From positions 77,737,504-77,801,503 of the forward strand of contig CM051024.1 of assembly GCA_027627225.1 (NCBI GenBank): a stretch of DNA of 64,000 bases. Direction: 5' to 3'. Shown one piece after another: positions 35,401-45,583 of the stretch. Both the position numbers and the translations under genes were made by a program. Each line of letters starts with the position of its first letter. The first letter of the stretch is position 1. This stretch comes from Congeria kusceri (taxonomy: Eukaryota; Mollusca; Bivalvia; Myida; Dreissenidae). Below the pieces are notes generated by a model. The model saw nothing but the letters and a program-made list of their open reading frames with translations, did no database searches and had not been told where the DNA came from.

Positions 35401-35489
35401 CCTGGGGAGACGAGGGCTATATCAAGATGGTGCGCAACAAGGACAATCAGTGCGGTGTAGCCACTCAGGCCTCCTACCCTCTCGTTTAA
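20282..35489 (+). CDS. Cathepsin L-like cysteine protease, complete gene with a duplicated exon 6
   Basis: Papain-family (C1A) lysosomal or digestive endopeptidase, made as a secreted zymogen. Joined coding exons: 20282-20429, 22503-22645, 27358-27507, 28656-28688, 32014-32205, then either 32886-33051 (6a) or 33667-33835 (6b), then 35287-35489. All introns are GT-AG and the phases match at every join, giving 344 aa with 6a or 345 aa with 6b, close to the usual ~330 of cathepsin L. In order: signal peptide (about 1-16), I29 propeptide with the full ERFNIN spacing and GVNQFTD, mature enzyme from about VPDSVDW, Gln147 and Cys153 (GQCGSCWSF), [10 protein letters not shown], His292 ([11 protein letters not shown]), Asn311 (KNSWG). 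ERFNIN plus GxNxFxD separates it from cathepsin B. Cathepsin V/K/S-type paralogues cannot be excluded by eye. A partial second copy lies at the left edge of the window. Confidence 0.95.
20932..21216 (+). mobile_element. tRNA-Asp-derived SINE, copy 1 (intron 1)
   Basis: A tRNA-Asp-like head with A box TAGCTCAGTTGGTAGAGC, anticodon GTC in CTGTCAA, and B box AGTTCGAACCC (20932-21008) is followed by a body (CATAACTTGTGTGGGGATTG, then AAGTAGGGCAGTTGT, GCCCAGGAA, GTTAACTGAC, ATGACTGAAATACTG). The same body occurs at 24924, which identifies it as a SINE rather than a tRNA gene. Confidence 0.85.
21307..22125. mobile_element. TA-flanked MITE with perfect 30-bp inverted repeats
   Basis: TACCGTAATTACTCTAAGTT at 21307 and its exact inverse ending at 22125 enclose about 0.82 kb. 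The likely target duplication is TA, as for Tc1/mariner-type elements. Subterminal TCTAAATTTTCGGACA motifs repeat several times just inside both ends, plausible transposase-binding sites. No transposase frame. It is in intron 1, ahead of exon 2. Confidence 0.85.
22503..22645 (+). CDS. Cathepsin L exon 2: I29 propeptide core (ERFNIN)
   Basis: The exon begins after TCATTTGCAG and completes an Asn codon with the last base of exon 1, giving [18 protein letters not shown]. It holds the whole ERFNIN pattern (E-x3-R-x3-F-x2-N-x3-I-x3-N) and GVNQFTD, which mark the cathepsin L-type inhibitory propeptide. It ends DL before GTAAGT, phase 0. An upstream acceptor-like CCCAG at 22413-22417 would put the exon out of frame and reach a stop, so it was not used. 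Confidence 0.94.
22880..23200 (-). repeat. GC-rich dispersed repeat fragment (intron 2)
   Basis: Contains CCCCTTTCAGGCCCAGTGTG, AATTAGACCCCCAAAAATA and CCCCTCCCCCCGAGGGGAAA. Similar C/G-run blocks lie at 31490-31560 and 31790-31815. Probably one dispersed repeat family; class unknown. Confidence 0.35.
24003..24122. repeat. 120-bp near-palindrome (intron 2)
   Basis: TATAAGCACTTACAGTTACT at the left pairs with AGTAACTATAAGTGCTTATA-type sequence at the right, and AAGTAATAATGTA pairs with TACATTATTACTT across a short AT loop. The arms are about 54 bp with a few mismatches. Probably a small foldback MITE. Confidence 0.8.
24924..25263 (+). mobile_element. tRNA-Asp-derived SINE, copy 2 (intron 2)
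   Basis: Same family and orientation as 20932-21216. The head includes GGCTAGCTCAGTTGGTAGAG and GAGTTCGAATCCC. The 3' end is internally duplicated: GCCCAGGAAG..GAGTAGGTTAACTGACTGCAG occurs twice (25142-25190 and 25200-25250). Confidence 0.85.
25492..25579 (+). repeat. 44-bp direct tandem repeat, two copies
   Basis: TGGCTTACTGACTCGTTTAC..TGTCACATGATGTTTCCA occurs twice without a gap. Intronic. Confidence 0.9.
26661..27291 (+). mobile_element. TIR element with embedded tRNA-like sequence, copy 2
   Basis: Same family as 17912-18404: TTAAAGGTACCTGTTCACA at the left, TGTGAACAAGTCCCTTTAA at the right, and a tRNA-like core (27088-27153) with GGCCAAGTGGTTAAGACG and GAGGTTCGAACCC. The left end is tandemly duplicated (about 26640-26760 and 26795-26900). 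It sits in intron 2 and ends 66 bp before exon 3. The duplicated unit carries a copy of the exon 3 splice acceptor. Confidence 0.75.
27358..27507 (+). CDS. Cathepsin L exon 3: propeptide end and mature N-terminus
   Basis: Exactly 50 codons, phase 0 at both ends. It carries the end of the propeptide ([12 protein letters not shown]), the activation-cleavage region (about LVPDSVDW) and the mature start through TPIKNQ. The last residue, Gln147, is the oxyanion-hole glutamine of the family (NQG..CGSCW). The acceptor CCACACTTCCAG is preceded within 750 bp by three look-alike copies of itself, described under findings. Confidence 0.94.
27966..28098. repeat. Long hairpin upstream of the microexon (intron 3)
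   Basis: Arms of about 59-61 bp (27966-28024 and 28038-28098) match from TATGGACTTTTTAACTGTGC through ATATTGAAC, around a 13-nt loop (GAGACGACAGCCG). A relative (TGTGCAATATCATCTGATAT) lies at 28500-28525, so this is a foldback element inserted about 560 bp before exon 4. Confidence 0.85.
28656..28688 (+). CDS. Cathepsin L exon 4: 33-nt microexon with the catalytic cysteine
   Basis: Eleven codons reading [11 protein letters not shown], phase 0 on both sides, between TATTTCAG and GTGAGTAT. It holds the nucleophile Cys153 and is too short to appear as an open frame. The flanking introns are about 1.1 and 3.3 kb. Skipping it would keep the frame but delete the active-site cysteine, so the product would be a catalytically dead protein. 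Confidence 0.95.
28690..32013 (+). other. Intron 4 of the cathepsin L gene
   Basis: Contains a foldback MITE (30392-30595), a short (CA)n run (29941-29959) and GC-rich repeat fragments at 31490-31815. Open frames here are not supported as genes. Confidence 0.6.
30392..30595. mobile_element. Foldback MITE, 5'-truncated or diverged (intron 4)
   Basis: GAGGCATGTGCGTAAAGTGG at the left, the standard centre (TTTCTGTTTCAACGAAGTCT), and GACACTTTACGCACATGCAT at the right. Confidence 0.8.
32014..32205 (+). CDS. Cathepsin L exon 5: L-domain helix, CNGGLM region
   Basis: Sixty-four codons, phase 0 on both sides. It starts [13 protein letters not shown] and continues through [11 protein letters not shown] and [14 protein letters not shown] to DDYPYVAE. 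The cysteines of LVDCS and GCNGG belong to conserved family disulfides, and GCNGG also lines the S3 site. The donor is GTATGG. Splicing onward to 6a or 6b both start on a whole codon. Confidence 0.95.
32239..32554. mobile_element. Small TIR MITE in intron 5
   Basis: GGGGCGATATTCACAAAGCT..TTAGG at the left and CCTAAGATGCTTTGTGAGTA..GGCCCC at the right are imperfect inverted repeats about 27 bp long, spaced 316 bp. It starts 34 bp after the exon 5 donor. The same style of ends occurs in the elements at 41547-42072. Confidence 0.6.
32886..33051 (+). CDS. Cathepsin L alternative exon 6a
   Basis: Phase 0 in, phase 1 out (166 nt). Reads [18 protein letters not shown], then a variable helix-loop, then [20 protein letters not shown] and YAGG. 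The acceptor (AAATCCTCACAAG) has a weak pyrimidine tract; the donor (GAG then GTGAGA) is strong. It is homologous to exon 6b 615 bp downstream and carries the same structural segment. Inclusion of both, or of neither, shifts the frame. Confidence 0.85.
33602..33657 (+). repeat. Tandem duplication of the exon 6b branchpoint/pyrimidine tract
   Basis: The block TATATGTTAACCCTAACCCC..CTATCTTTCGCTTCT occurs twice directly before the exon 6b acceptor; the left gene copy has one (about 990-1025). Confidence 0.9.
33667..33835 (+). CDS. Cathepsin L alternative exon 6b
   Basis: Phase 0 in, phase 1 out (169 nt). Reads [33 protein letters not shown], then [20 protein letters not shown]. The C-R-F opening is closer to the usual family pattern than 6a. 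The acceptor has a long pyrimidine tract ending CATAACAG, whereas the donor (GAG then GTTAGG) is weak, the reverse of 6a. The last 24 residues match 6a at the protein level apart from Val/Ile, although many third positions differ, which points to an old exon duplication kept by selection. Confidence 0.9.
35287..35489 (+). CDS. Cathepsin L exon 7: catalytic His and Asn, stop
   Basis: Begins after CTGCCGCAG, completes a Gly codon with exon 6 and encodes [20 protein letters not shown] through [16 protein letters not shown] to ATQASYPLV and TAA. It contains His292 and Asn311. The [11 protein letters not shown] pattern is common in invertebrate cathepsin L. The copy at 2669-2871 differs by eight residues here although the surrounding non-coding sequence is almost identical. 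Confidence 0.96.
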
Positions 35490-37750
35490 GGTGCATCAGG
35501 TCGAGTGACTGAAATTTTGTTGTTTTATCGATGAAACTGAAGTTTTGGGGGAAAATTTCATGTCTTAAGGCGTAAGATTCAGGTTGCTATTGCAAAGTGT
35601 GTTTTGTGAAATACTATTTTGGGGTGCTTTTTTTATTTAGGTATAAGATTCAAGGTCATGTATAAAAGAATGTTTTGTGAAATATATTTGCCTATTGGGA
35701 GCATCTGTTTCATTGGATTGTTCTTGAAATGTACTCATTTTGAGCCTAAAAATGTGTCGGCATCTTGTATACCTTATTTACAACAAATCTCTGCAGTTGT
35801 ATGAAGCTTGATTATTTATATTCACCCACATTTTTGCACAAAACAGTAATGGGAACAGCTCATATTTAACTTCAGTGCAGAATTTCTCGGAAACATGGAA
35901 TACTAAGACATGTCTTTCTCTTGTTACTGAGCACTATTTTCTACCCCATTGTGAAACCATTTATAAATAACATTGTATTGCTGATGGCTTGTAGATGTTT
36001 TGCAAATTACGAAAGTCAATGTTAATTTAATAGCAATATCACAGAATTTTAGGCACATTTGCACAAAAGAGGAAAGTGTCAGATCTACTTTAACATGGGA
36101 GACAACTCGAGTCAGAAGATATTCAACTGACTTGCTTCCCTTGCACAATATTCCAAGTATACTTTCATGTGATCTGATGTTGAGAAAATCTCTGCTGAAG
36201 ATGTTTGTAATTATAGAGAATCTACAATTCTGCACCACATACAAGACCTGTCAATTGTGGTTTCATGTTCAAGATGTACTCTGTAGTGAAACATTTGCTA
36301 GAAAATGTATATGAGGCATGTGGAAAAACCAAGCTTAATGAAAGCGCTTAAGTGTCGTTCTGGATCGGCCTGTGCAGTCCGCACAGGCTAATCCAGGACG
36401 ACACTTTGCGTCTATGGTGGATTTATAATTGGAGGAGATTTCTTTGAAACAGAACATACTATAACAGTGGAAAGTGCTGTCCCGGATCAGCCGATGCAGT
36501 CCGGATGACCCTTGACGCACTTGCATAAAGCCCTGTTTTCCCACGACATGCCTCATGTATACATTTTTTTGTAAGCCAAACATGATTGGTTGAAACGTCT
36601 TATCTTTTTTACTTCAAAATGCATTTCAATAACGAGCAGAATATGATAGATTTTTTTCTTTTCCAATAATGTTGTAGTGTAAAAATGTTGCTGAAAATAT
36701 TACGTCTTTATAGTTTTATCTTCTGTGTTTGAAACATTATATGTGCTGAACCAAAAAAGAAACCTTAGCTAAGTTTGAATGTAGATAAATTTGTAATGTT
36801 TAAATAGATTTCGAAATCTTATGTTTTTTGTATAAGTTTGTATAAGCGGTTTGTATAACAATTTGGCATATATTTTATGAGTTTTTTTTTTTTGTTCAGC
36901 ATATAATTTGTATGCAGATATATGCTTTTGTGTGGGTGTGAACGTGTGATACTGTACAGATGGGTATTGAAATTGTGGGTGTGAACGTGTGATACTGTAC
37001 AGATGGGTATTGAAAATAATTGTGTTCCATTGTTGTTAATATTTTGTTTGCTTATATTGATTTGGCTCCTCAGTCAGTATAGGTTGTAGAATGTGTCTAT
37101 TTGCTTGCTTGGTGTTTGTTTATTTGCAGTGTTTCAGTAACTAAGTTTCACTTTGAAAAATTATATGGGCAACTTATAGTAACATTTTTGTAGAAATGTG
37201 TTGTACTTTTGTTTTTGTCAAAGACTTTGATGCTATATGATTTCATGATTTATTTTTTGTAACCTTTGTGATACAAATACAAAAGGGCATAAATAGGTAG
37301 AACGTTGATTAAATTGCTTGTTTTCATGCATTGAACAACATTGTGTGTGCTGGGTTATAAAAGTTATACAAGTGTTATAAAAGTTTGCTTTTTTTTTTAC
37401 ATTAAACATCTCGTCCTAAGTAAGAAGCTTTATACGCGTTCTTTAAATATAAAAAAAATAATGAAAATTTGAAATCTTTAAAAATAAGAGTTGAACTTGT
37501 AGTGGCCATTCAGGCTTTCATCATAGCTGATGTTTGACATTGAATTTATTACCTTTGATATTTCTTTGCCATGTATGATATTTTTAAAATACCAGTATGT
37601 CAGTTTTGTTGAAAATACTAGTAAGGCTTGTTTAATGTGTGTGGATGAATTGTATTGGTTTGATTTGTTTAACTTGGATGTTTAAATGTTGTGATACTGA
37701 ACATTTTTTTCCAATAATATTTTCAATAAATAATTTCATATTTTGTACTT
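35490..37750 (+). other. Probable 3' UTR of the cathepsin L gene
   Basis: About 2.2 kb without coding signal follows the stop. The first strong AATAAA in a sensible setting is at 37725-37730, followed by a T/GT-rich stretch. The matching hexamer in the left copy is at 5121-5126. The interval contains a foldback MITE (36309-36558), so the mature message would carry a long imperfect inverted repeat if this poly(A) site is used. Two tandem copies of a 40-odd-bp unit near 36926-37015 are present here but only one in the left copy. Confidence 0.5.
36309..36558. mobile_element. Foldback MITE, in right 3' UTR
   Basis: Orthologous insertion to 3722-3974, carried by the duplication, so the insertion is older than the duplication. 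Confidence 0.85.
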
Positions 37751-39570
37751 CTTGTTATCTTTCAAAACAAATAGTTTTATCCAAGGATAATTTGTTGATT
37801 TATCAGTTTATCAAAATTTATTGGCCACTTACATAAAAGAAAAAAATGTTCGCTTAGAAAATTTTCAATCAAAACAGATTTATATTACCGGTTGCACTTA
37901 ATCAAATTTTAGTCTATTATTTAATTAGAATTTAATAAATAACTTTGTCGGAAATTTTACAGCATTTAAGTCATTATTTAAGTCATTGGCTGTTTTGAGC
38001 AACTGCACTTTGGCTTTCACTAGGTGATATTGCGAAGAAGGAATATTCAAGATTTTTAGGGTTAGAAGAGTTTTATTACAATGTATTTAACTGTATTTAA
38101 CAATACAAGCCGAAATTGCAATTCTGTGTACATCCATTTTACACGCTTTTAATCAGATTAATACAATAGCTGTTAACACAAATGTTAATCACATGTATAT
38201 TAGCCTCTACACCTGCAAGTTCGTGTGTGATAAGCATATCATTAAATCGATCTGAATCGATACGGCAAGTTTTTAATGTCCTTATTTATTTCCAATGATT
38301 TTTGTTTGATTTTAATGAAATTAATACATATCAAATGTTTATTAACAACAACAGGGGTTGACATTTTTGGGGTTGATGTTTTTTAACAATGAGTTTAAAA
38401 CACAAATAACTTAAAAAACTTAACTAAAACATGGTACATTTATCTGTCGATGTTTTCTACGCAATTTTGTGCTCTAGTAAGTCCAGCAGTTCTTCGGCTC
38501 ACACTTGCATAGAAATCGGACACGCGACGTTACGTCATTGAAGAGAAAATTACATCATTTTCATAATTTCATCAACAAACTTACCAGATTAGATGCTATT
38601 CTGCAATTTTATCCAGTAATTGCATTTGGGATATCACATGTTTAATTTTTAACCTACTTTATGCTAAAGAGCACAATCTTGTGGTTTGTGATGTTTGTCA
38701 ATGGAAATTTCTCCATTCCCACTAGCTGGGCAGGAGTAAAAAAAACTGTTGCTGGCCACACCTGGACTGTTGACTGACACGGAGCAGGTTTGTTTCTCTG
38801 GGACTCCCATGGTTTGACCGAGCTGTTGGTATTTGTTGTATTTGTTGGGAGATCAAACTGAGTCAAGAAATCTAACACCAATCATCTGTTGGGTATATAT
38901 ATATTGTGTTACAAATCTTGATGTCGTATGAACAGTTTTTAGCCTGTAGTTTTTATCAACATGCATTTAAAATAATTGACAATTCAGTTGGGGATGTTAT
39001 AACAACGCCTATTCAGGTCAATTTCCAACAAACAATTTTTACAGATTACAAATGTTTTTACAAAGACATCTCCATCAAACGTCCTTGCTTCTTGAATGGC
39101 TCAACGCATTGTCAATCAAATCTTGTCAATCGGTCAATAATTATGTAGTGTGTTTTGCTTTTTGCTGGGGGATATCCACATTTCTTAGACCGAGTTCTGA
39201 TGAAACTTAGTTCTCACAAAAGCTTGTAGTATTTGCCTAGAAGTCAAAGGGAGGTAACTTCAGACTGACATTTCTCTCCCTTGGATAGTGATTTCTCAGC
39301 TGAGTGGATTAAATGTACTGGTATTAATTTCAGTCTAAAACCTTAATGCATCATAAACAAACCAAAGCAAATAAGAAAACTATTGCTGAAGGAGATGTAA
39401 TTACTAATGCTTAATAGTTTGGCCCAGTTCCGGTCCACAAGACTGCGGATATCACCTGGGTCTGCATTCACTGACTCATTCTTATGGACTTAAGAGAAAA
39501 GAATCACTCTTGAAACTGTTCAGTTCAAACAATGCTGCTAATTTGAATCTTCCTTGATATTCACAACTAG

Positions 39571-39680
39571 AATTTGTGGCGCGTCGTGAGGAAACCGGTC
39601 TTAATGCGTGTGCTTAGTGTCATCCCGGATTAGCCTGTGCGGACATGCATTAAGTCTGCTTTTCCCATGACGCCCCTAAA
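39571..39680. mobile_element. Foldback MITE, internally deleted (right copy)
   Basis: Same insertion as 6811-7040 but about 120 bp shorter. It jumps from the first GGATTAGCCTGTGC to the second, so everything between the two direct copies of that motif is missing. Confidence 0.8.
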
Positions 39681-41546
39681 TTATAGAGTTTTATTGAGCC
39701 CATTTTCTAATGACATAAAAGACATTGGTATCCAGAATATCTGCAAACCCACAAGTATTTTTTCTCCAGTCTAAATCTGTTCCTTATTCTTAAGTATATG
39801 AATGGGTTGACGATTTACGTCCCTGGCTGATTTTCCCACGATGACGGGAATAACAACTTACATTGTAGGTTAAGTTGCTAAACAAGATTTCTTTGAAGTT
39901 GTAACTAGACTGCCGATAAAAGTTGGTTAATTTTAATCATTTTTTAAAATTATTTAGATCTTCCTACTCCACCACCATCAATGATTTAAAAAATAGCTTT
40001 TGGCATCTTTGACGTGAAGTTTTAATAGACATTTATTATTTATAAATAGATAATAAATACTGGTAGTACTTTCTTGTATGAGCATTATTGTGTTATGTTA
40101 TGTTCAACTAAAAGCTCAATGTTTAAAAACATATTTCATCAGCACTTATCACAAGCAAACACAAAGTAAATACTACATACTAATCATTGGCTTTTGCTAA
40201 TAACATGTAATGCAAAGATGTCATTGTATTTAAGTATTCATATTTCATAAATCCTAAATACCCAAAACAATTTTACTAACAAAGTCTACCTAGTTTTTGT
40301 ATTATGTTTTGCCCTTGAATATTTCCCCCCCATCGATTTTAAATAGACTCCCCCTATTTCAAATTTCACATTCAATGTTAATACTGCGTAGTCATCACAC
40401 TGCTTAGATCACCCGAACAGACGAAGGTGCGTGATAGTCGTGTATTATATTCACAACTTTGAACACAAGGTCTCGAGTGTCTTATCAGGTTTAGCCTCTA
40501 GATACAAATTTGTTCAGCCTTGCGTGAAGATTGTATCATTATCAACAGTTTTCATACTGCAAAAGAATGTCTCGCTTTGATATTTATACAAAGTAATGAC
40601 CCCCTACACAGGAATCTATTCTCTGTTTAATAATAAGTATCATTATGCACAGATGATTTGCGATGAATTCCAAGGTTGCAACTTTTAGGTAGAATGTTCT
40701 TTTTAGGGATCAACAAACAATTGCTGTGATCATAAAGAATTAGGTTATTCAAAACATTTAAATTGATACGGTAAAGCCATTAACAAATACTCATATACTA
40801 GTAGGCAATTAGGACATTACAGCCAAACTGAAATTGTGATTTACAAGTACTTAATTAAATACTCTGTCAAAACTGAGATAAATCGTCGTTAAATCTCAGT
40901 TACTAATATTTGATAATGTTGTTTTGATAACTGGGACCCTGTTGTATCCTGATGGAATTGTCAGACAATATTTGTATTAGGAATAAATATCCTAATGTTG
41001 GAACGAAGAATAGGTTAACAGAACATAGAACAGTAATAAATAAATAGACTGAAAACTTAAATATTTCAAATTATGTCATGAAATTGTTGACTTATGCATT
41101 TATGAAGTATTGTTGCTGGTTGGCTAACAAGTTTCACATAGGTTCATTTCCTAATGGTCGGAATTAATCTCAAACTTGGTAGTTTGTTCATAATGACATT
41201 TAATTTATAGAACACTGATGTGATGTTAGAATCAGACTTCAATCCTAGAATGGACCTGTTATGTCCCTTTCCTCACACATTAACTGGGTAATTATAGGAG
41301 TATTTTTGTTAAATTCATAGAATTCTGACAGTATTTTCTGCATTTTTGGATTACTCTGAACTTCTTGTGTCTTTGATTTCATTGTACTTAAAAGCAGTGA
41401 CCATGCCTGCATGCTTCTATTTTATTCTAAAATGTTTGTTAACGCAAACAAGCATACAGTTTTGTGATAAAATCCATTTCACTGCTGCCGTCATGAATGC
41501 AGAATGATGCTGACTGTTATAATTACTGTGCACAACCTTTACCTGG

Positions 41547-42072
41547 GCCCGTATTCACCAACCTATTCGTAGACTTAAGACTAAGAATAAACGAATATTC
41601 TTAAAACTGTTCTGGGTTCGTATTTCAGAAACATCTTAAGTGAAATCTTATCCTTAGCCTTAAAATTGTCATTTTTCTTAGGCATTTTATTCCATGTATA
41701 CATGAAATTCTGCCAAATGTTCACTAAATATCAATTTATTATTAACTACTATTTACTTAACTGTAATTGGATTCATTAATTTATATGTAGTTTTAAAAAT
41801 ATTTCCTTACAAAATTGGAACATAAGTGAAAATATTTTAAGATAACTTAAGATGTTTCTGGAATAAGGCCCCTGTTGTAAAAGCACTTTAAATGTGTATC
41901 TTGCTACGTATTCACTCACTCTAGTTTCAGCATTCTTCATTTAGAATGATCTATTCAAGATATAACCAACATTGGTACCCAGGATATTTGCGAATGCAGA
42001 CGTATATTTCTGGAGTCGAAGTCTGCTCTTTATTTGTAAGTCTAAGAGTGGGTTGGTGAATACGGGCCCTGG
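41547..42072. mobile_element. TIR MITE (GGGCCCGTATTCACC ends) with a nested MITE
   Basis: GGGCCCGTATTCACCAACC at 41547 and its inverse GGTTGGTGAATACGGGCCC ending at 42072. Inside it, at about 41612-41874, sits a second element whose ends are GGGTTCGTATTTCAGAAACA and CTTAAGATGTTTCTGGAATA. Confidence 0.75.
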
Positions 42073-42093
42073 TTCTTACATACAGTTAACTGC

Positions 42094-42360
42094 ATATGAG
42101 GCGCGTCGTAGGAAAACTGGGCTTAATGCATGTGCGTAGTGTCGTCCGGATTAGCCTGTGCAGTCCGCACAGGCTAATCCAGGACGGCACTTTCTGCTTT
42201 TATGGTATTTTCTGTTTCAAGGAAGTCTCTTCTAAAAAATAAATCCACTGTAGGCAGAAAATGCCGTCCTGGATTAGCCTGTGCGGACTGCACAGGCTAA
42301 TACGGGACGACACTTTACACACATGCATTTAGTCCGGTTTTCCCACGACGCGCCTAATAT
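42094..42360. mobile_element. Foldback MITE, near-complete
   Basis: ATATGAGGCGCGTCGTAGGA at the left, TTTTCCCACGACGCGCC at the right, and two internal AGCCTGTGC..GCACAGGCT palindromes flank the centre. One of the best-preserved copies here. Confidence 0.9.
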
Positions 42361-42586
42361 GAACATTGGTGTGAAGTCTATTCTATATTTGAGGTCTGAT
42401 TCTAACTTCACCAACTAGTAATATTGGATATGTACAATGTACAATTTAAATTTAAAGTAATTTTATATGCTAAGTAGTCCTGTATATCTCAGCAGGCATA
42501 GAAAAATTGTCATGAATTTTTATATTTATGACTCAGGGACTTCCATTCTTTAAATTGCTTCATTTGTTCTGTATTATATTTAGTAC

Positions 42587-42833
42587 CGGGTTCATATACC
42601 AGAAAACATCTTAAGTGAAATCTTATCCTTATCCTTAGCCATAAGAAGTTAAGATCGTCATTTTATCTTATCCATTTTATTCCATGTATACACGAAATTC
42701 TTTGCAAAATGTTCACTATCAACTTATTATTGGAATTATTAATTTATATGTTGTTTTAAAAATATAACCTTACACAAAATTTGAATTTAAGTGAAAATAT
42801 TTTAAGATAACATTTTTCTGGAATATGGCCCCA
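42587..42833. mobile_element. Second copy of the inner MITE family
   Basis: Same sequence order as 41612-41874: ACATCTTAAGTGAAATCTTA, TTTTATTCCATGTATACA, AAGTGAAAATATTTTAAGAT, TTTCTGGAATATGGCCCC. Confidence 0.75.
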
Positions 42834-42839
42834 GATGTA

Positions 42840-45580
42840 AATTCATCGGTTAGACAATTTAGAAAATGTAAAAAGGAAGTATTTTGTCGCCATCAATTTC
42901 ACAAAACATATGTTCGAGTCTGAGTAGAACAAAAGTAAGGATACACCCTTATTGTTGGGGGGAGTCTTTTTCAAAAAAGCAACCAAATAATTATGACCAT
43001 ATCTCTGCATCTTTTTTTACATTCATACACATATCTCTGCATCTTTTCAGCACTGATTTTACGATTTAAAGATTCTCTAAATCGCATGTCGTACATGTTT
43101 GTTGCCGGTTTCAATTTTAGCCACTGAGGAAGAAAAACAAACACAAACGAAAGTCTGTATGACAATACATCTTTTTTATGCAAAATCTGAAAATGACAAA
43201 TTGTATTCATATAGACTACGAACACTGTATACCCTTGTAATGATAAATGCATAGTGGGGGGAGATTCCATGAAGGCACGTTATTAACAAGTGCAGGCAAG
43301 AACAAAATTGTAACACACATTGCTTTTCAACAATAAATTTTGTATTTTCCTACTTTTCAATGAATTTAGTCGGTCTGCCTAACGAAGGACCCATCGGAAG
43401 AACTAAATGCATAGTGCGACTTCTGCAATCCTTAAAGCTGAAAATTCACCTTTGACCTTGAAAACATGACGTAACAAATATTATTAACTTTTAATTTTCT
43501 CAAAGTATCCTTTCATAAAGTATTGCATAAGCTGGCGTTTTCTTGTTTGGCACAGGAATCAAAGTATATAATACTAAGTACCGAATGCTTGCATTAGATT
43601 TTACTTCATATTAACATTCACAATTATAATAATTTCTCCTGAAACAAAATTACTATTGGCACTCGTCTTCAACATATTTCTTCACAAAGCAGAGCCACAA
43701 TTTGTCACTCTACAAACATGACCTGTTGATTTGTCTAGCACATTTATTTTCGCACATAATTGACTTTTGCTGTCTTTTTTTCCTTGGAAAACCATTATTT
43801 TTTAAATGCATCAGTAACATGAAATACATCAATATTCATCATTATCATGCAAGCTGAAATAAGACAGGCCCCATTTTCAACCATAACTATAAGTTATTCA
43901 CTTGAAATAATTTTCTGTCTGAACAAACCTGATGAATGTGTTGTCTTTGCCATGTCAGAAACCAGTGCAGGGTAAAACCAATGTCTGATATGGTAACCAC
44001 CAGTCTTAAAATCAAACAAGTAATCTTACCAGAGTTGTCTAGGTGAAAATTGAGTGTAGGTTAGAAACCAGTAAATCCAATTCCCATAGGGTCCCATTAT
44101 AAAACGGCAAACTTTCCAAGCATTTTTCTAGCATTTCGTTTATTTCAGATTGTGCAAGCCTGGTATCAATTTAAAGATTAATCTGTCCTCTTCCAAAATT
44201 TGCAAAAAAAAAGATATGTCATGTTACTTCTAAGAAAATGCATCTTACTTGAATGCAGGCACCCGTAGAAAACAGGCTTTCGGCAGTAATATTTCGACAA
44301 AAGCCCCATACCACAGAAAACACACCCCAAAAGTTCACCTTTCAAGTTAGCCTCCAATGAAATGCACCAAAATGTTGCAGACACGCATAGGATAATAGAA
44401 ATAACCACAAAAGGCATGTCTGAGATACCTAAATGGCTTTTATGTCAGAAGAGAAGAGGAACTCTTTAGTAATAGGCACTACTTTTGAATGGACCACGGA
44501 TGGATACACAATGATTTACTGGTATCTAACCTGTAATGGTCGTCGTGCTAACCAGATATTTTATTTTGGAATTGTTGTTTTTTACCTATCTGTATCATTT
44601 CCTGCATTAAAATCTACAGATACTATTAATGGGCAACACAAACACCAGGAATATAAGATAGGGTCCTTTATGGTAGACAGCTTCCATTTTCATAGCCATT
44701 GCCAATAATATAAGCAAAGTGAACACTTCAAATATACTGTACAAATTAGATTTTGACAACACATGTGTAAAAGGCTGAAAATGGGGCCTATACATCTTCA
44801 TATATTATGATTCCACTCCCTTCCTCACATTATGTTATGTACAAATACAAAGAAATATAACAAATATATATTTATAATAAACTATAAAAACATGTGTCAT
44901 GGTGTTGTATACTTTGGCCATTTTCAGGTATTTTGTAGAAAAGTAGAAAAGTATAAAAAAAATATGATAGGTTAGAATAATAATACTATTTAAGTACGTT
45001 CCAAAACAAATTAAGGGTCATTTCTTGATTATTTCAAAGAATATAAATTATGGAAACAAGTCAACCCCGATTATCATTAACATGAACTGTTTAAACTGAC
45101 ATCACAAACAAATGTATCTACAGTTTGTGATTGCACAGTTCCAAAGATGCCTGCAGATTGCAGTTTCATAAAAGTGACCTTTAACTTATTTTGGCAAGTT
45201 TAATAATTTAGTAACTATGCTAATGTAGATTGAGCAGAAATGTGAGCAAAAAAAATAAGGCGTCCAAAGGCATGCATTTGGGAAATAGGTTATTAGCAAT
45301 ATTTAACTTAATTTCGACATTGTGACCTAAATTAAATGCCTCTTAAAGTGTTTATGAAAATTTTCACTTTTTTACTTAAATTATACTGAAAATTCAATTT
45401 TGGATGCAAGGTGTCAAATTTTAAGATAGAAATGTTAAAATATTGCATATTATAGAAATATAAATTGTATGTCTGTGTAGAGAAATTTTTTATCCTTTAC
45501 TGCTTCACCATACAGTTAAAACAGAAATACAGGGGTTAAAGATGCTCAACACCTTGAGCATGGCTTTATTTTAAATTCAC
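42840..45580. other. No recognised gene
   Basis: AT-rich sequence. The open frames at 43.0-43.3, 44.2 and 44.4-44.7 kb show no domain I recognise and overlap each other on opposite strands. Could be intergenic or a far 3' part of the minus-strand gene. Confidence 0.45.
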
Positions 45581-45583
45581 AAA

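Larger units (their letters stand above)
32607..41057 (+). repeat. Segmental duplication, right copy
   Basis: Matches 1-8404 in the same orientation. It has a ~140-bp stretch at about 38046-38185 that is absent from the left copy, lacks about 50 bp present at 5500-5545, and carries private tandem duplications at 33602-33657 and 36926-37015. After 41057 the two copies share nothing: the left continues into satellite, the right into single-copy-looking sequence. Confidence 0.93.
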
